A stretch of 64,000 nt of DNA from Coriolopsis trogii (taxonomy: Eukaryota > Basidiomycota > Agaricomycetes > Polyporales > Polyporaceae): NCBI GenBank assembly GCA_020543525.1, contig JAHYIO010000023.1, positions 806,001 through 870,000 on the forward strand, written 5' to 3'. A program made the position numbers and the translations under genes. Positions within the stretch are counted from its first letter, which is position 1. The number at the start of each line of letters is the position of its first letter. This document shows, piece after piece, positions 45,594 to 56,372 of this stretch. The notes beneath the pieces were generated by a model that was given only the letters and a program-made list of their open reading frames with translations, ran no database searches and was not told the origin of the DNA.

Positions 45594-47410
45594 CATCTCC
45601 AGGGACGCCCGTGAAGTGTATACCGGGTTGACTCGGGGTTGAGCATTTCCAGTAGTAAGCTACCCGCCACTCACCGGCCGGTTTGAAACTGCTACGTGAT
45701 ATGAACAATGCAGCTGGTTTGGCAACAGCACGCGACCAGCTTGAATTGAAAAGACGCACCCACTGTGGAAGGTCGGGTGCGTGGTGATTTCCAGTATCCG
45801 CCCCTGGCCGTGTATGTATGATTACAAGTTGTAGTATAGTATCGACGAAGTGAGCACTCACCGAGCTGTAGTATGTTCAACGCGCCCGCTCACTTGAAAT
45901 ACTCGAACGTTAATCTGCATACACCTCGACTCTACTCGCGAACAGAGTCACCGATGACCATGCATCGCAGAGGCAACGGCACAGGCGGGATGGCGTGTGA
46001 GTTTCACAAACCGATTGAACGATCGGAAGCGAGTCTCCTCGTCCATTACTGACGAAGAACACGCTCTCTAGTCCGAGCATCCGGACACGCTGTGCCTTCG
46101 GCAAACCCCCGGTGGTTCAAGGGTTTGATCGTTCGGCGACGGGAGGGTACGAGACCCACGTCACGAGTGCCGTTCAAGACATCCTGCGGACAGCCTGTCA
46201 GCCGTCTGCCTCTTCTCGCTCTCGGTTATCCTTGCAGCAACGTATTGACCGAAAGCAGATCGAGGAAGATGCTCCTAGGCCCGCCTGCATCCTCATCGTC
46301 CCCTAGCGCTGCCGGTGGGCTGCCAGTGCGCGGGTGATTGCTGTTGTAAGTAAACGCTGTCGAGGGACGGTCACTACACATGCACGTCAGGCCCACCCAC
46401 ATCCCCCAAGTTCCCGAAGCCTACACTGGCACACGATGTGGCGGGGTGAGAGGGGTCTGGACGAGCAGGCTCTGGGCCCGTTCCCCACATTACTGGTACC
46501 GACAGGGAAGGCAACAAGCCTGGCCAAAGGTAGGGCGAAAGGGTGAAACGGTCGCGCGTGAAATTATGCCAAGTCACGTAGAGGGTATAGACGTACCGTT
46601 GGTCGCGAGCATGGCCAGGTCATCAGTCGGCGGCTGACTCTAACGCGGTGCAATGTCAACTTGAAAGAACCCTCGATCGGGCGACGGATAGATCAGAGGC
46701 CACCGGTCAGCCTGCAGCCTCTGATGCGCTATACACAGCGTGCTGACCACTGGATGCATTCGTTCCACAATCAGCGACTGACAGATGTTTGGTGGGACCG
46801 GCGAAAGGGGACTTGCGGTATACAATACATGATTAGCTCAGCTCACTCTGGTCTACAACGATATGGACACGATAGCGCTGGGCCACTCCCCCATCATAGA
46901 GCGCTTTGGCGAGGTCAGCCTAGGAGAGACTTGGATTGACGGCAGGAAGGACAAGAGCAGCTTCGTTCAAGTTGGCGGTGAGCACGAAGAATCAACCACG
47001 GCCAAAGGCGCCCACACCATGGATGCGCGCCTCGTGAACTGAGCCGCCAGTACCACGTCCCGTACATGTTCAACCGGTGCCAGAGAGCACTTGCTGCCCC
47101 AGAAAATGCACGATGAACAGACCACCAGCGTGAGTAAATTCAAACACCCCGTGCATGCGAGCCCAGGATCTCCATTGAAAGCCACCAACCCACTAAAAGG
47201 TATCCGTAGATGTACTAGCACTGGATGAAGGTATATCTTTAAAAAAAAGCACAGCGTCCATGCGAGTGTCCTTGATGTGAGTATGTGTGTGTATGCGTAT
47301 GCGTATGTATACGATAGCGGTATGCGTCAACGTCCGACATATGAGCGTCCAGCGTCCCAGGACCCCAAACGACCGAGAGTGCAGATGATCATCAGCAAAA
47401 CGAAACCCAT
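45594..47410. other. 1.8-kb intergenic region, no supported gene
   Basis: It runs from the promoter of the 12-Cys gene to the stop of the aspartic protease. Frames up to about 90 codons occur on both strands with no motifs. A TA/TG-rich stretch with GTATGTGTGTGTATGCGTAT lies at about 47281-47300. Confidence 0.5.
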
Positions 47411-49711
47411 TCACAAAACGCACAGCGAGGACACCAAAGCGAGTGACGTGAACAGCGCCACAGCCAGCACGCCAGCCACGCCCGCGGGGACGTGCCGCAA
47501 GGACGCCGCGCCGTTCGGCTGCACCGTCTGCGAGGCCGACGCGGACGCGGACGCAGGCGCCGCGCCCTCGTTGACCGTCGAGGTCGAAGTCGACGAAGGC
47601 GTGGGCGCGGGAGCGGTTTTGCCGGAAGCGCCGGTAGAAGCAGCAGGAGTGGAAGTGGGAGACGATGTGCGCGATGCGCCAGACGTGCTGGGTCCTGAGG
47701 AGCCCTCGATGATCAGGCTGCTCGCCGTCGGCGCGACGTCCGCTTTCGCTGCACAAGCCCGCATGTCAGTTCCAGTCCCACAAATCGCTCAAGCGTACAC
47801 GCATGCTCTGCAAGCGCGAGGCGACTCACAGTCAAAGTTTCCGCCCTGCTCCTGGGCATCGTCCACGGCCTCGTCCAGCAGCGCGTCCGCGTTGTCCGGC
47901 ACGAGCGAGACGAACCCGATCCGGGGCGGGTCCACGGACGGGTGGGTGAGGTTGCCGTAGTAGAAGACGACGAGGTTGGACTTGAGGAACGGGTCGCCGA
48001 GGTTCCAGCTGAAGAGCGCGCCCGAGCTCGGCGCGTCCGTGCTCACGACGTTGTTCGCGATGCACGTCGTCGCGTCGCCCGCCTTGTTCTGCGCGACAAA
48101 GTCGCGCGGGTCGACCGGGAACTTCTTGCCCCCGATCTGGAACGCGAGCGTGTGCCCGTCGTCGCAGGGGAGCGTCGGCGCCGCGCGGTTGTTGGCGGCG
48201 AAGGCGGGAGAGACCTGGCTCAGGATGTTGTTCACCACGTCCTGGGGACCGCGGATAAGGGAGTTACCCTAACCGTCACGCCGTGGTTGTGAGCAGATGT
48301 CACTGCAGAAGCACAAGAGTGAATACATACGGTATCAATCAAGGCAGAGATCACGTTGCTGTCCAGACCAGCACCCGGCTGAGAAGAGTTGGGCAGTGGC
48401 TTTCCATCGAGGAAGACACCCTCGATTTCGACCTCCCAGCGCCTAAGTCTCGGTAAGTAGGGGTGCAGAGAGGACGGTAAGGCGCACGTACAAGGGGAAC
48501 TTCTCATTCGGCGCGTAGTTGGGAGGGTTGACACCACCTTCTGCGGAATCATAGAGTCGCACAGGCACCCACGTGATGTCAGCCTCATTGACATCGTCCG
48601 GGAGCTGGCCGATGGTAATACTACCATGGCCCGAGGGGTCGATCGTGTTGCGTTGGAGAGTGATCTAGATGATGGATGAGCAGTGACTCTGTGCTGGACA
48701 GCAGGGAACATACGGTAAAGAGGGGGTCATCGATCATGTCCGCCATGATGAGTCGCGGGACGATGGGGCCATACTCCGGGGTTTGAAGGAGGAAGGTATC
48801 CGTCGTGGATTGAGAGCCAAACTGAGATATGGTGAGTCCCTTCTGTTCCGATGAACGTTCGCACAGCAAGACGGACCTTGGAGTTGATAGCAGATGCCTG
48901 AACAAAACTGGACAGCAGAAGGCGGTTCGGTCAAGCCAGCCAATGTCTCAGAAACCGTAGCACGCACCTCTGCGAGGGAAACCCAAGACCAAGGATACCA
49001 GCACCTCCGTTGGAGACAGCAGAGTTGTCCGTGTCGTCGACTGCAGCGAGGGTCTGGTCGGGGAGGGTCAAGGCAGCAAGGGTGACCTTGTCGTAGCCGA
49101 CGGGTCCGGATGCGTGTGTACCGCTGACGGAATCGCCGTACTGCAGGTCGACGGTCCCTCCAGCGGGCTTGAAGGTTTTTGTCTGGTCATACGGGTCGGC
49201 CTTGGAACGTTGGCACTGCGTGGTCTTGCATGCGTCGGACATGACCCAGAGATCGCTGGAGCCGGTGTCTAACGCGAGAGCGGGCCGTGTGAGACACGCG
49301 CAAAATTCCCGCATTCATCGAGGTGTGAGAGTGAGTACTGACCGAGGTTAACGGCGGTCGTGGAGTCACCGACCGTTATAGCGACAGTGTAGAAGCTATC
49401 CAGAGCGTTGGGCTTGAGTTCTCACCGTTCCGGGACCGACGGTGGAATACTCACAGATCTGCACTGTTCCCGAGGCCGACGGTTCCGCCCACAACGTCTC
49501 CCTCCTTGGGATCGGCATCCTGCCTTGCGGCGACGGTGCGTCTCCTGAACGGAAGCACGATGCCGCCCTTCTTTGGCTTTGCGGACGAGGACTTGCTGCT
49601 GCTGTGGAGCGAGGGTGCAGAGACAGAGGCAGGGAGCGGGGCCGCGGAGACGAGAGAGTAGGGCAGAAGGGCGAGAACGAGGAGGGGGGCACACCAGCTA
49701 GACGTATACAT
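47411..49711 (-). CDS. Pepsin-type aspartic protease with GPI-anchor-like tail
   Basis: Nine exons on the minus strand (49711..49455, 49395..49343, 49268..48968, 48907..48877, 48821..48714, 48664..48492, 48442..48331, 48268..47830, 47748..47411) give 603 residues. Signal peptide: MYTSSWCAPLLVLALLPYSL, then VSAAP. A basic propeptide follows (PKKGGIVLPFRRRTVAARQD). The first catalytic motif is DTGSSDLWVM; the flap region is YGDSVSGTHASG. The second is ALIDTGNSLIRGP. Family A1 architecture continues to NADALLDEAVDDAQEQ. The last 110 residues are a Ser/Thr/Pro/Ala stalk (PTPSSTSTST) ending in a hydrophobic tail (VAGVLAVALFTSLALVSSLCVL), a GPI signal as in yapsins and basidiomycete surface proteases. 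Likely role: shedding or processing of wall and surface proteins. Confidence 0.9.
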
Positions 49712-50572
49712 CGTGAAGGCAACAAATAGCAGGCGACCGGCGCAGAGAAGGAAAAGAACGTATACCAGATAGCGAGAAGAGGAGAAACGCAGACCGTGCG
49801 GCCTTCCTTCGACCAGAGAGCGACAGGGAGGACGGGGAGAGGCGTGTCTGGACGGACGGCATGGCGTATAAGTACAGACTCGACTCCGAACTGCTGGGCC
49901 ACACGATGGCAACGAGCCAAGCGCTGCTGTACTCTGACACTGTCCCCATTGGCCCCCAGGACACGCAGCGCTCTCACAGGCACCGCTCCTCCATCATCGT
50001 CCCCAGCCAAAGATCGGCCAAGGACCCTCAAGCCTCCCGCAGCACCCGCCCTACTAATTATACTGACCGACGTTCTCCGACGACGCGCACCGCAGGCTCA
50101 GGTCCGACTTGTTGTGCACAAAACAATCGCCACCCAATCGCATAACAATTGCTTCCTCTCGCCAAAGACATGTCCACCGAGACCTGGCATCAACCGTGTA
50201 CGTGACGAACCGATGCACCGTGGCCTCAGCGTGCACCATGGCAGATAGATACTTGATCAGCGGGACCTCCTAAGGATACTGAACGCTTGACAAACTTAGC
50301 CCGCCAAGAATAGCATTGACACCATCATTCCCAAGAACAACAATTGGCGTTCTTGAAGGGGCCAATCATACTGTAGTGGCAAAAACCGACGTCCACTATT
50401 CCTCTGATCAACGAGCACAGCATCAATAACAATCGAAGAAACATAGTCATACACGCGATACTTCGATGATATGCGCACCCCGTCATCCCCGAGCCCAAGC
50501 CTCCGGTGATTTACGAATGCAGAACCGTACATGGCCGCGAGTGCCATTCTGTGCCATCGGAGAATATGTGCA
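49712..50572. other. Intergenic region between aspartic protease promoter and PRP6 3' end
   Basis: About 0.86 kb. It includes the 5' flank of the protease gene. No further gene is supported. Confidence 0.5.
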
Positions 50573-53500
50573 CTAGTGAAGCGCATTCGCCACAAGCTCC
50601 AAGAGCTCCCGCGTGCTCTTCCCAGTATTCGCGATGTCCTTCGCAATTGGCTGCCACGTCGGCCCATACCGCGGCTCAGCACTGATGGCCTTCTTGATCA
50701 CCTCCTCCTGGTGTTCCTATAAACACAAATAGACACGATCATCTGTCAGTTACATCCAACCATCTCCCGCCCCGAGGTTGGGGTACCCAGGATGCGCGCA
50801 AAAACAGCCGCAACGCACCTTCGTCCCATGCTGCCGCTCAAACTTGAGCCACCACGCCCAGATGTCTCCCCAGGTGTCGCTCGGCTGCTCGCTCGCCGCG
50901 ACCGCACGCCCGAACCAGTCCCGCGCCTTCTCGATCTTGCGCTCCTGCCAGAACAGCCGTGCGACGCTGCAGAGCACCCACGGATCGTTCCCCGCCTTCC
51001 GGAGCGCGTCCGCCGACCGCGCCTTCCGTGTCGGCCGCGGCTCCGACCAGATCGCCATCGACCACAACAGACCCGAGGACGGGCACTCTTGCAGACCTAC
51101 ACAGCGCATAGCGCACAGTTGGCGAGTTGCGAGTCGAGGATGGAGGGAACGTCAAACCGTCAAACCGTCAAACCCATCAGCGAAATGGCCGCCACCAACC
51201 ACGCAGCGAACACGACGCACCTCTAGCCAACACCGTCTTCGCCTGTGCAGCGCCCCCGCTCCGTTCCTCGACGCCGACCGCTTCGGCCCAGAGCACGTCG
51301 TTCCCCGGGTTAGCTAAGCGTGCCTTGTCGAGCAGCGCGCGCGCCTTGATGCTCTTCTTGTCCGCCTCCTCCAGCCGGCTCGCAAGGATCCACAAGTTCA
51401 CCTCCTTCGGGCACGCCTTGATGCCCGCCGCATACGACGCGCGCGCGGCAGCCAGGTCGCCCTGCTGCTGATGGATCTGGCCTTGGATCATGTACAGCTT
51501 CGCGAACTTGGGGTACTTCTTGATCGCAGTCGCGAGCGTCTCCAGCGCGTTCGACAGCTGCCCCTGCTGTCGCTCGAACACGGCGGACTTCATCCATATC
51601 TGCAGCGCGCATCGCCTCAGCGTCAGCCATGGACGGATCGCAGGTCAGGCCACAGGTGCGGGAAACGGCGACTCACTCTCTCTGTATCTGCGACGGTACG
51701 CGCGCGGACGAGCAGCTCTCGCGCGACGCCCAGCTCCCCGTTCTCGGCCTCGAGCTTGACGGCGGCCAGCCAGATCTGCTCGCTCTCCGAGTTGGCGACG
51801 AAGGCACGCTCGAGGACCTCGCGCGCAGCCGGAACGTCTCCCGCCATCCACTTCTCCTTCGCCCACATCAACCAGAGCACCTCCGCCTGCGGACAGTGAT
51901 GGACCGCACGCTCCAATATCGCGTTCAGCGACTCCCTGACAGCGCAAAGGGAGATCAATCACAGCACAGCCAATAGTAAGAAACCGAAATGAACGCACTT
52001 TGTCCCGTGCGTCTTCTCCAGATCGGCCGCTTTCCTCCACAAGCTCTTCTTGTCGGGGAACACCCTGAGGGCGTACGCCAGAATGGCTCTCGCAGCACCG
52101 ATGTTACCCTTAGCCTCCGCGGCCTCGGCATCGCTCGTCCAGGTGTCGAGCCGATCCTCCTCTTCGACGTCCATCGCGATCGTGGCCTTGATGATAGCCT
52201 CGCACGTCCGGATCGCGCCCTCGTTCTCGCACCGTTCTGCCTCCTTCAGCCACTGGTCGCGCGTGAGCAGGACCTGGTGACGCCGCAGCTCGCGCACACC
52301 GGCTTCGATGGTCTTGTCGACGACGGCGAGCTCCTTCTCCCGCTGCTCGTCCGACTTCTCTGAGGCGTATGCCTCTTGCTCCAGCAAGCGACCAGCAGCT
52401 ATCCAGATCTCGTGACTCGTCGGGATGGCCTTGCGAGCCTTGTTGAGGACGGCCTTCGCCTTGTCTGGGGTTTCCAGACGCGCGAGAGCAAGCCAGAGCT
52501 CGACCGACTGTGGTATCACCTCCACAGCGCGTGAGAGTAGGATTCGGGCATCGGAAGCAGACGACTCGAGGTTCACGGTCTCCTTCCACAAGCGTACCGA
52601 ATTCGGGATGTGTTCAAGAGCTGTGGACATATGTTAGTGATAGATGGATTATAGCAAGCGTTGATGCCTTGCCTTTCCTGAGAACGCGTTTCTTGGCCTT
52701 GACATCGTGCTCGAGATCGGAGGCTGCCATCCAAATCTTGACGCTTTGTCCGACGTGCTGCACCGCATTAGCGAGGATAACCTTCGCATCATCGTTGTTC
52801 TGAAACCGATTGTCAGCTCGCCGTGGTACTGACCTAAGTTAATATCTCACATGCAGCCTGGCAGCTTCCAACCAGACGTCTTCGTTCTTGGGGCACTGCT
52901 CGCAACCCTGCTTGATGAGCTTCCTTGCAGCAACCATCCTCCCTGCGTGCTCTTCGAGACGGGCAGCAGCGATCCACCCTGGGGAATGTTTCGGGTTGGA
53001 CTTCACCAGGGAGTCGAAGAGCATGCGCGCCCGCTTGATGTCACCAATCTCAGCATCTGTCTTGAGCACGACGCTATCAAGCGAAGTGAGATAACCTTTG
53101 GGATCGATTGACGTCTGCAAGCCCGACGTGGCCGTGCCAGATACTTGGTCCAGTTTGAGAGACAGGATCTTGTCACGTGCTTGGCTCATTTCCGCAAAGT
53201 TCGTCAAAGTACCGTTGTCCGCGGGCGTCTCGAAACCACCAGTCTGGGACGGGAGATCAATGTGAGCTTGGATTTCCGAAGGAGGAGACACACGACGGAC
53301 GTACCGCTTGCTGACGGGAATCCAAGGAGGTCTCGAAACCTGTCCTAGCCATGTCTCCGACAATGACGCTGTCGGAAACAACGAATGACCTCTCGTCCCT
53401 TTTACGCTTTTTCCTCGTAAGATTGCCCACCTCAGGAATGTTCTCCCATTCTTCGTCTGTGACTACGGACAGGCCACGCTTCAAATCGGCAAACTGTTGC

Positions 53501-54160
53501 TGAATCTTTGGCCGTTCCGCTCGGTGCTTTGCCAACTCCTCGTTCTCGCGCGCCTCTCTATGAACGTAAATCAGCAACAGACTCAACATGAAGCAGTCAA
53601 CAGTATGGTAACAGGGACCCGGCATAATGAATCCATCATGGAGCCAAGCTTCTGGCTAATGTATGTTGTCTTCGACGGCTGAAGGCTATGGAACAGGATG
53701 TGGACGAGAGAAGTGTACGCACCTGCGAGCTCGCCGTCTAGCGTCCATGTTCTTGTCCACCAACTCATATATCCGGTCCGCTTCCTCGTCATCAGCTTCA
53801 TATGTCGTGCCCGCAAAGAGACCATATTCGTTGTCCGGATCCTGGAACTGGTCAGGATCAACCTCTGCCTCCTCTCCTCGTCTGGCTTGCGCCTCCCTAT
53901 GTCAACGAGTGGATTAGGGAACGTCGTAACCCAAGATGAACAACCATGCGTACGCAATAGTCTCCGCAGAAGGACCTTCACGGGCAGGACCAATATCTGA
54001 ACGTGTTGTGAAACCTGAAGCACTGTAGATGTCATGAGCATTGTCAATACAGGAACCAACTGGACGGTCGTGCTTACCCTCGACCAAGACCGGCAACATA
54101 AGACGCCGGTGCTGGCATAGAAAGGAAAGCCAGCTTGTTTGTCTTGTTGTTCGCCGCCAT
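50573..54160 (-). CDS. PRP6: PRP6-type pre-mRNA splicing factor (U4/U6.U5 tri-snRNP)
   Basis: A minus-strand gene of about eleven exons, roughly 925 residues, from the ATG at 54160 to TAG at 50573. The start is the conserved PRP1/PRP6 N-terminus [20 protein letters not shown], then [17 protein letters not shown]. An acidic stretch follows ([20 protein letters not shown]), then [20 protein letters not shown]. From about residue 240 to the end, HAT (half-a-TPR) repeats run in series, for example [48 protein letters not shown] and [14 protein letters not shown]. Prp6 bridges U5 and U4/U6 in the tri-snRNP in the nucleus. Introns are 50-70 nt, and family motifs continue across them. It is the second splicing factor in the window, with CWF19 at 13 kb. 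Confidence 0.94.
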
Positions 54161-54550
54161 GCTGCTTGCTCAGGAGGGAGACGAAGGAGTGGTGGTGGTG
54201 GTGGTGATACAAGTTGTACAACTGTATGAGGAAAGCGCTCACTGTTGCGTCCGATTTAAGCGCTGACTCACCACTTCTTCGACATCTCCGACCATCTCCT
54301 CTCTCGGTTGACTGGTGTCGAGGATGCGATCCCTACTCATACTCTCCCATGTACTGTGGCAAGCAGCATTGCTTGTGCGGACTGAGTCAGGATAATGAAT
54401 TATTGGTGAGTCCCATACATGATTGATACAGACAAAACACAAGTGGAAAGCCAACTATGATACAAGCATTGCGCTGCAGAGAAGAAGTCCGAAGGAAAAT
54501 GAACCAACATCTTGTACAGTCCGTTTCGTTTCAAATGCAAAAGTCCCTTC
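54161..54550. other. PRP6 promoter region
   Basis: About 0.39 kb between the PRP6 start and the stop of the upstream minus-strand gene. It contains a GGT triplet run just before the PRP6 ATG (54190-54206). No gene seen. Confidence 0.5.
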
Positions 54551-55731
54551 TCAAACTCGGTCTGGAGTCAACTGGATCGACGACGAGCCTGCTCTAGTCG
54601 TGAACGCTGTACGCGATGTGGGCCTGTTTCCTTGAGGAGGCGACGGTGCAAGGAGAACCGCGGCGTAGGACTTTTTGGTCGCCACCGCCAATTGGGCCTG
54701 CACCGGAGCAGGTGGGGGAGTGAGCCTCCTCTCGCTTTCATCTGATGAGGCCGGACGACCAACAACCCCTTCCTCTTCATCGTCCGCCTCGAAGCCCATA
54801 TCGCTATCCGAAGACAGCAACAAAGCGGGGATATACCCGCCCTCGACTTCGTACCGCTCCCCGGAGACGTCGTATCGCTCGCCAGTACGTAACGTCTTCT
54901 TCGCAGTGTCGATGGGGGGAGGAGGACGTACGCGCCGACTGAGGCGAGATGGCGTTGATGAGATGCGACTTTCAGGCCTAGGTCGTTCGCTATCGAAAAC
55001 ATCAACGGGTCCTTTCGGGACATCGAGCACTCTGCCCAGGAGGCCTCCAATGGGAACGGTAGGGACGACCTCGGCCGGGCGCACGACCGAAACCATGTCG
55101 GACGTCACGCTGAAATCGGCGTCGAGTTCGTCGTCGGATTCACGGAAGTCACCGTCTCGCATGCGCGCCTGGCGACGGAGAGACCTGCTTCGTCTCAGAA
55201 GCGTACGCATGAAGTTCGGATCGGCCTCCGGACGGTCGTAGTCCTCGTCGAAAGTGCGGTACGATCCAGGAGAACCGATGTCAGCCATCGTGGAACAGGC
55301 AGTCGGCAGTGGAGAGAGGAAGTCGGAGGAATTAGAGGATGGACAGCGTGTTTGAGACGATTCAGGTGAGCCATTGTCGGGTACCAAAGGAGGCGGGCTC
55401 GGCGTTCGGTCACGAAGGGGGTCGAACGGACGAGGGTGGAACGGAGTTGCGAATGATTGCCACGGGCTCCTCCATGAGCGAGGGTTGCCTTCCTCTGCCT
55501 TGGAGAAGTTATCTCCGAGCTATATGACGAGGTGAGTTGAAAGTTTTTGTATTGAACCGTAACGAAGCTGACCACTCGAGACAGGAGGGTGTCCGAATTG
55601 TATTCCCAGATGCTCTGCCCGTATGTCGACGTTCCGAACGTGGGCACAGTCTCAGCGATATTCGTGACATTGTTCGACTGCTCATTCTTCGACCAGGCTG
55701 GACGTGCGATTACTTTGGAGAACGCGGCCAT
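54551..55731 (-). CDS. Hypothetical, largely disordered protein
   Basis: Two exons on the minus strand, 55731..55573 and 55519..54551, joined across a 53-nt GTCAGC...TATAG intron in phase 0, give 375 residues. The start is MAAFSKVIARPAWSKNEQS. After residue 55 the chain is rich in Pro, Ser, Arg and acidic residues with no hydrophobic core (PFHPRPFDPLRDRTPSPPP, LLRRSRSLRRQARMRDGDF, DVSGERYEVEGGYIPALLLS). No signal peptide or membrane helix. A small RS-like run suggests a nuclear or cytoskeletal scaffold, but this is guesswork. It is divergent from the Rrn5-like gene at 56373 and may share its 0.64-kb promoter. Confidence 0.65.
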
Positions 55732-56372
55732 CTCTGTAGTGCGTATCGTGATTGCCGTGAAGGGTTGCGTAGAGATCGGAGAGTGGAGGATAGTTCGTTC
55801 TTGATTATGGGTGAAGGCTGCGAGCGTCGGTATGTACAGAGGGCAAGATGTGGGGGCCAGCCACATGGGGGGCCAGGTCTTTATGCAAACGCCGTACCCA
55901 GTGGCACATCGTTCCTTTGTCCCAACCGCAAGCAAGATCCCTTTATTCGGTGGCACAAGCTAATTGCCTCGACCTCCTTACCTCCTATGATCCACATGTG
56001 CATTGACATCTCCGCACATTAAGATACAATGTATATGTCCCAGTACTAGTCGTTGTGAGTAGTTTATGCACAGTCGAAAGACTTAGGACGTCAAGCTAGT
56101 CTGACAAAAGCGACATGTATTGTCCGTGAGGTCAACCCTGTCAGGCCCAGGTCATTCGCCAAGGACGTCTCGGGAGGTGCCGATTGCACCTGGTGGCTGA
56201 TCTCCGCGCGTCAAAGGCACAGGCACTCTTCACGTCTGCATAGGATGACTCTTCACATTTCCTTGCTCGACTCCGTCTACCGACCCTGAAAGAAGCCTTC
56301 AGCCTCCTGCACGCGGTCACTCCGAACTTGCTCTCGGATGAGAAATGACTTGCTGGCCCGCGTCCACTCTCC
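55732..56372. other. Shared upstream region of two divergent genes
   Basis: 0.64 kb between the ATG of the hypothetical gene (minus) and that of the Rrn5-like gene (plus), a likely bidirectional promoter. No TATA box is obvious. Confidence 0.5.

Noticed and set aside
46112..46306. tRNA-like B-box near GGTTCAAGGGTTTGATC
   Set aside because: The match to the T-arm consensus is poor and no acceptor, D or anticodon stem could be paired around it.
47942..48292. Charged open frame on the strand opposite the aspartic protease
   Set aside because: It is an antisense shadow of a GC-rich exon with strong codon bias.
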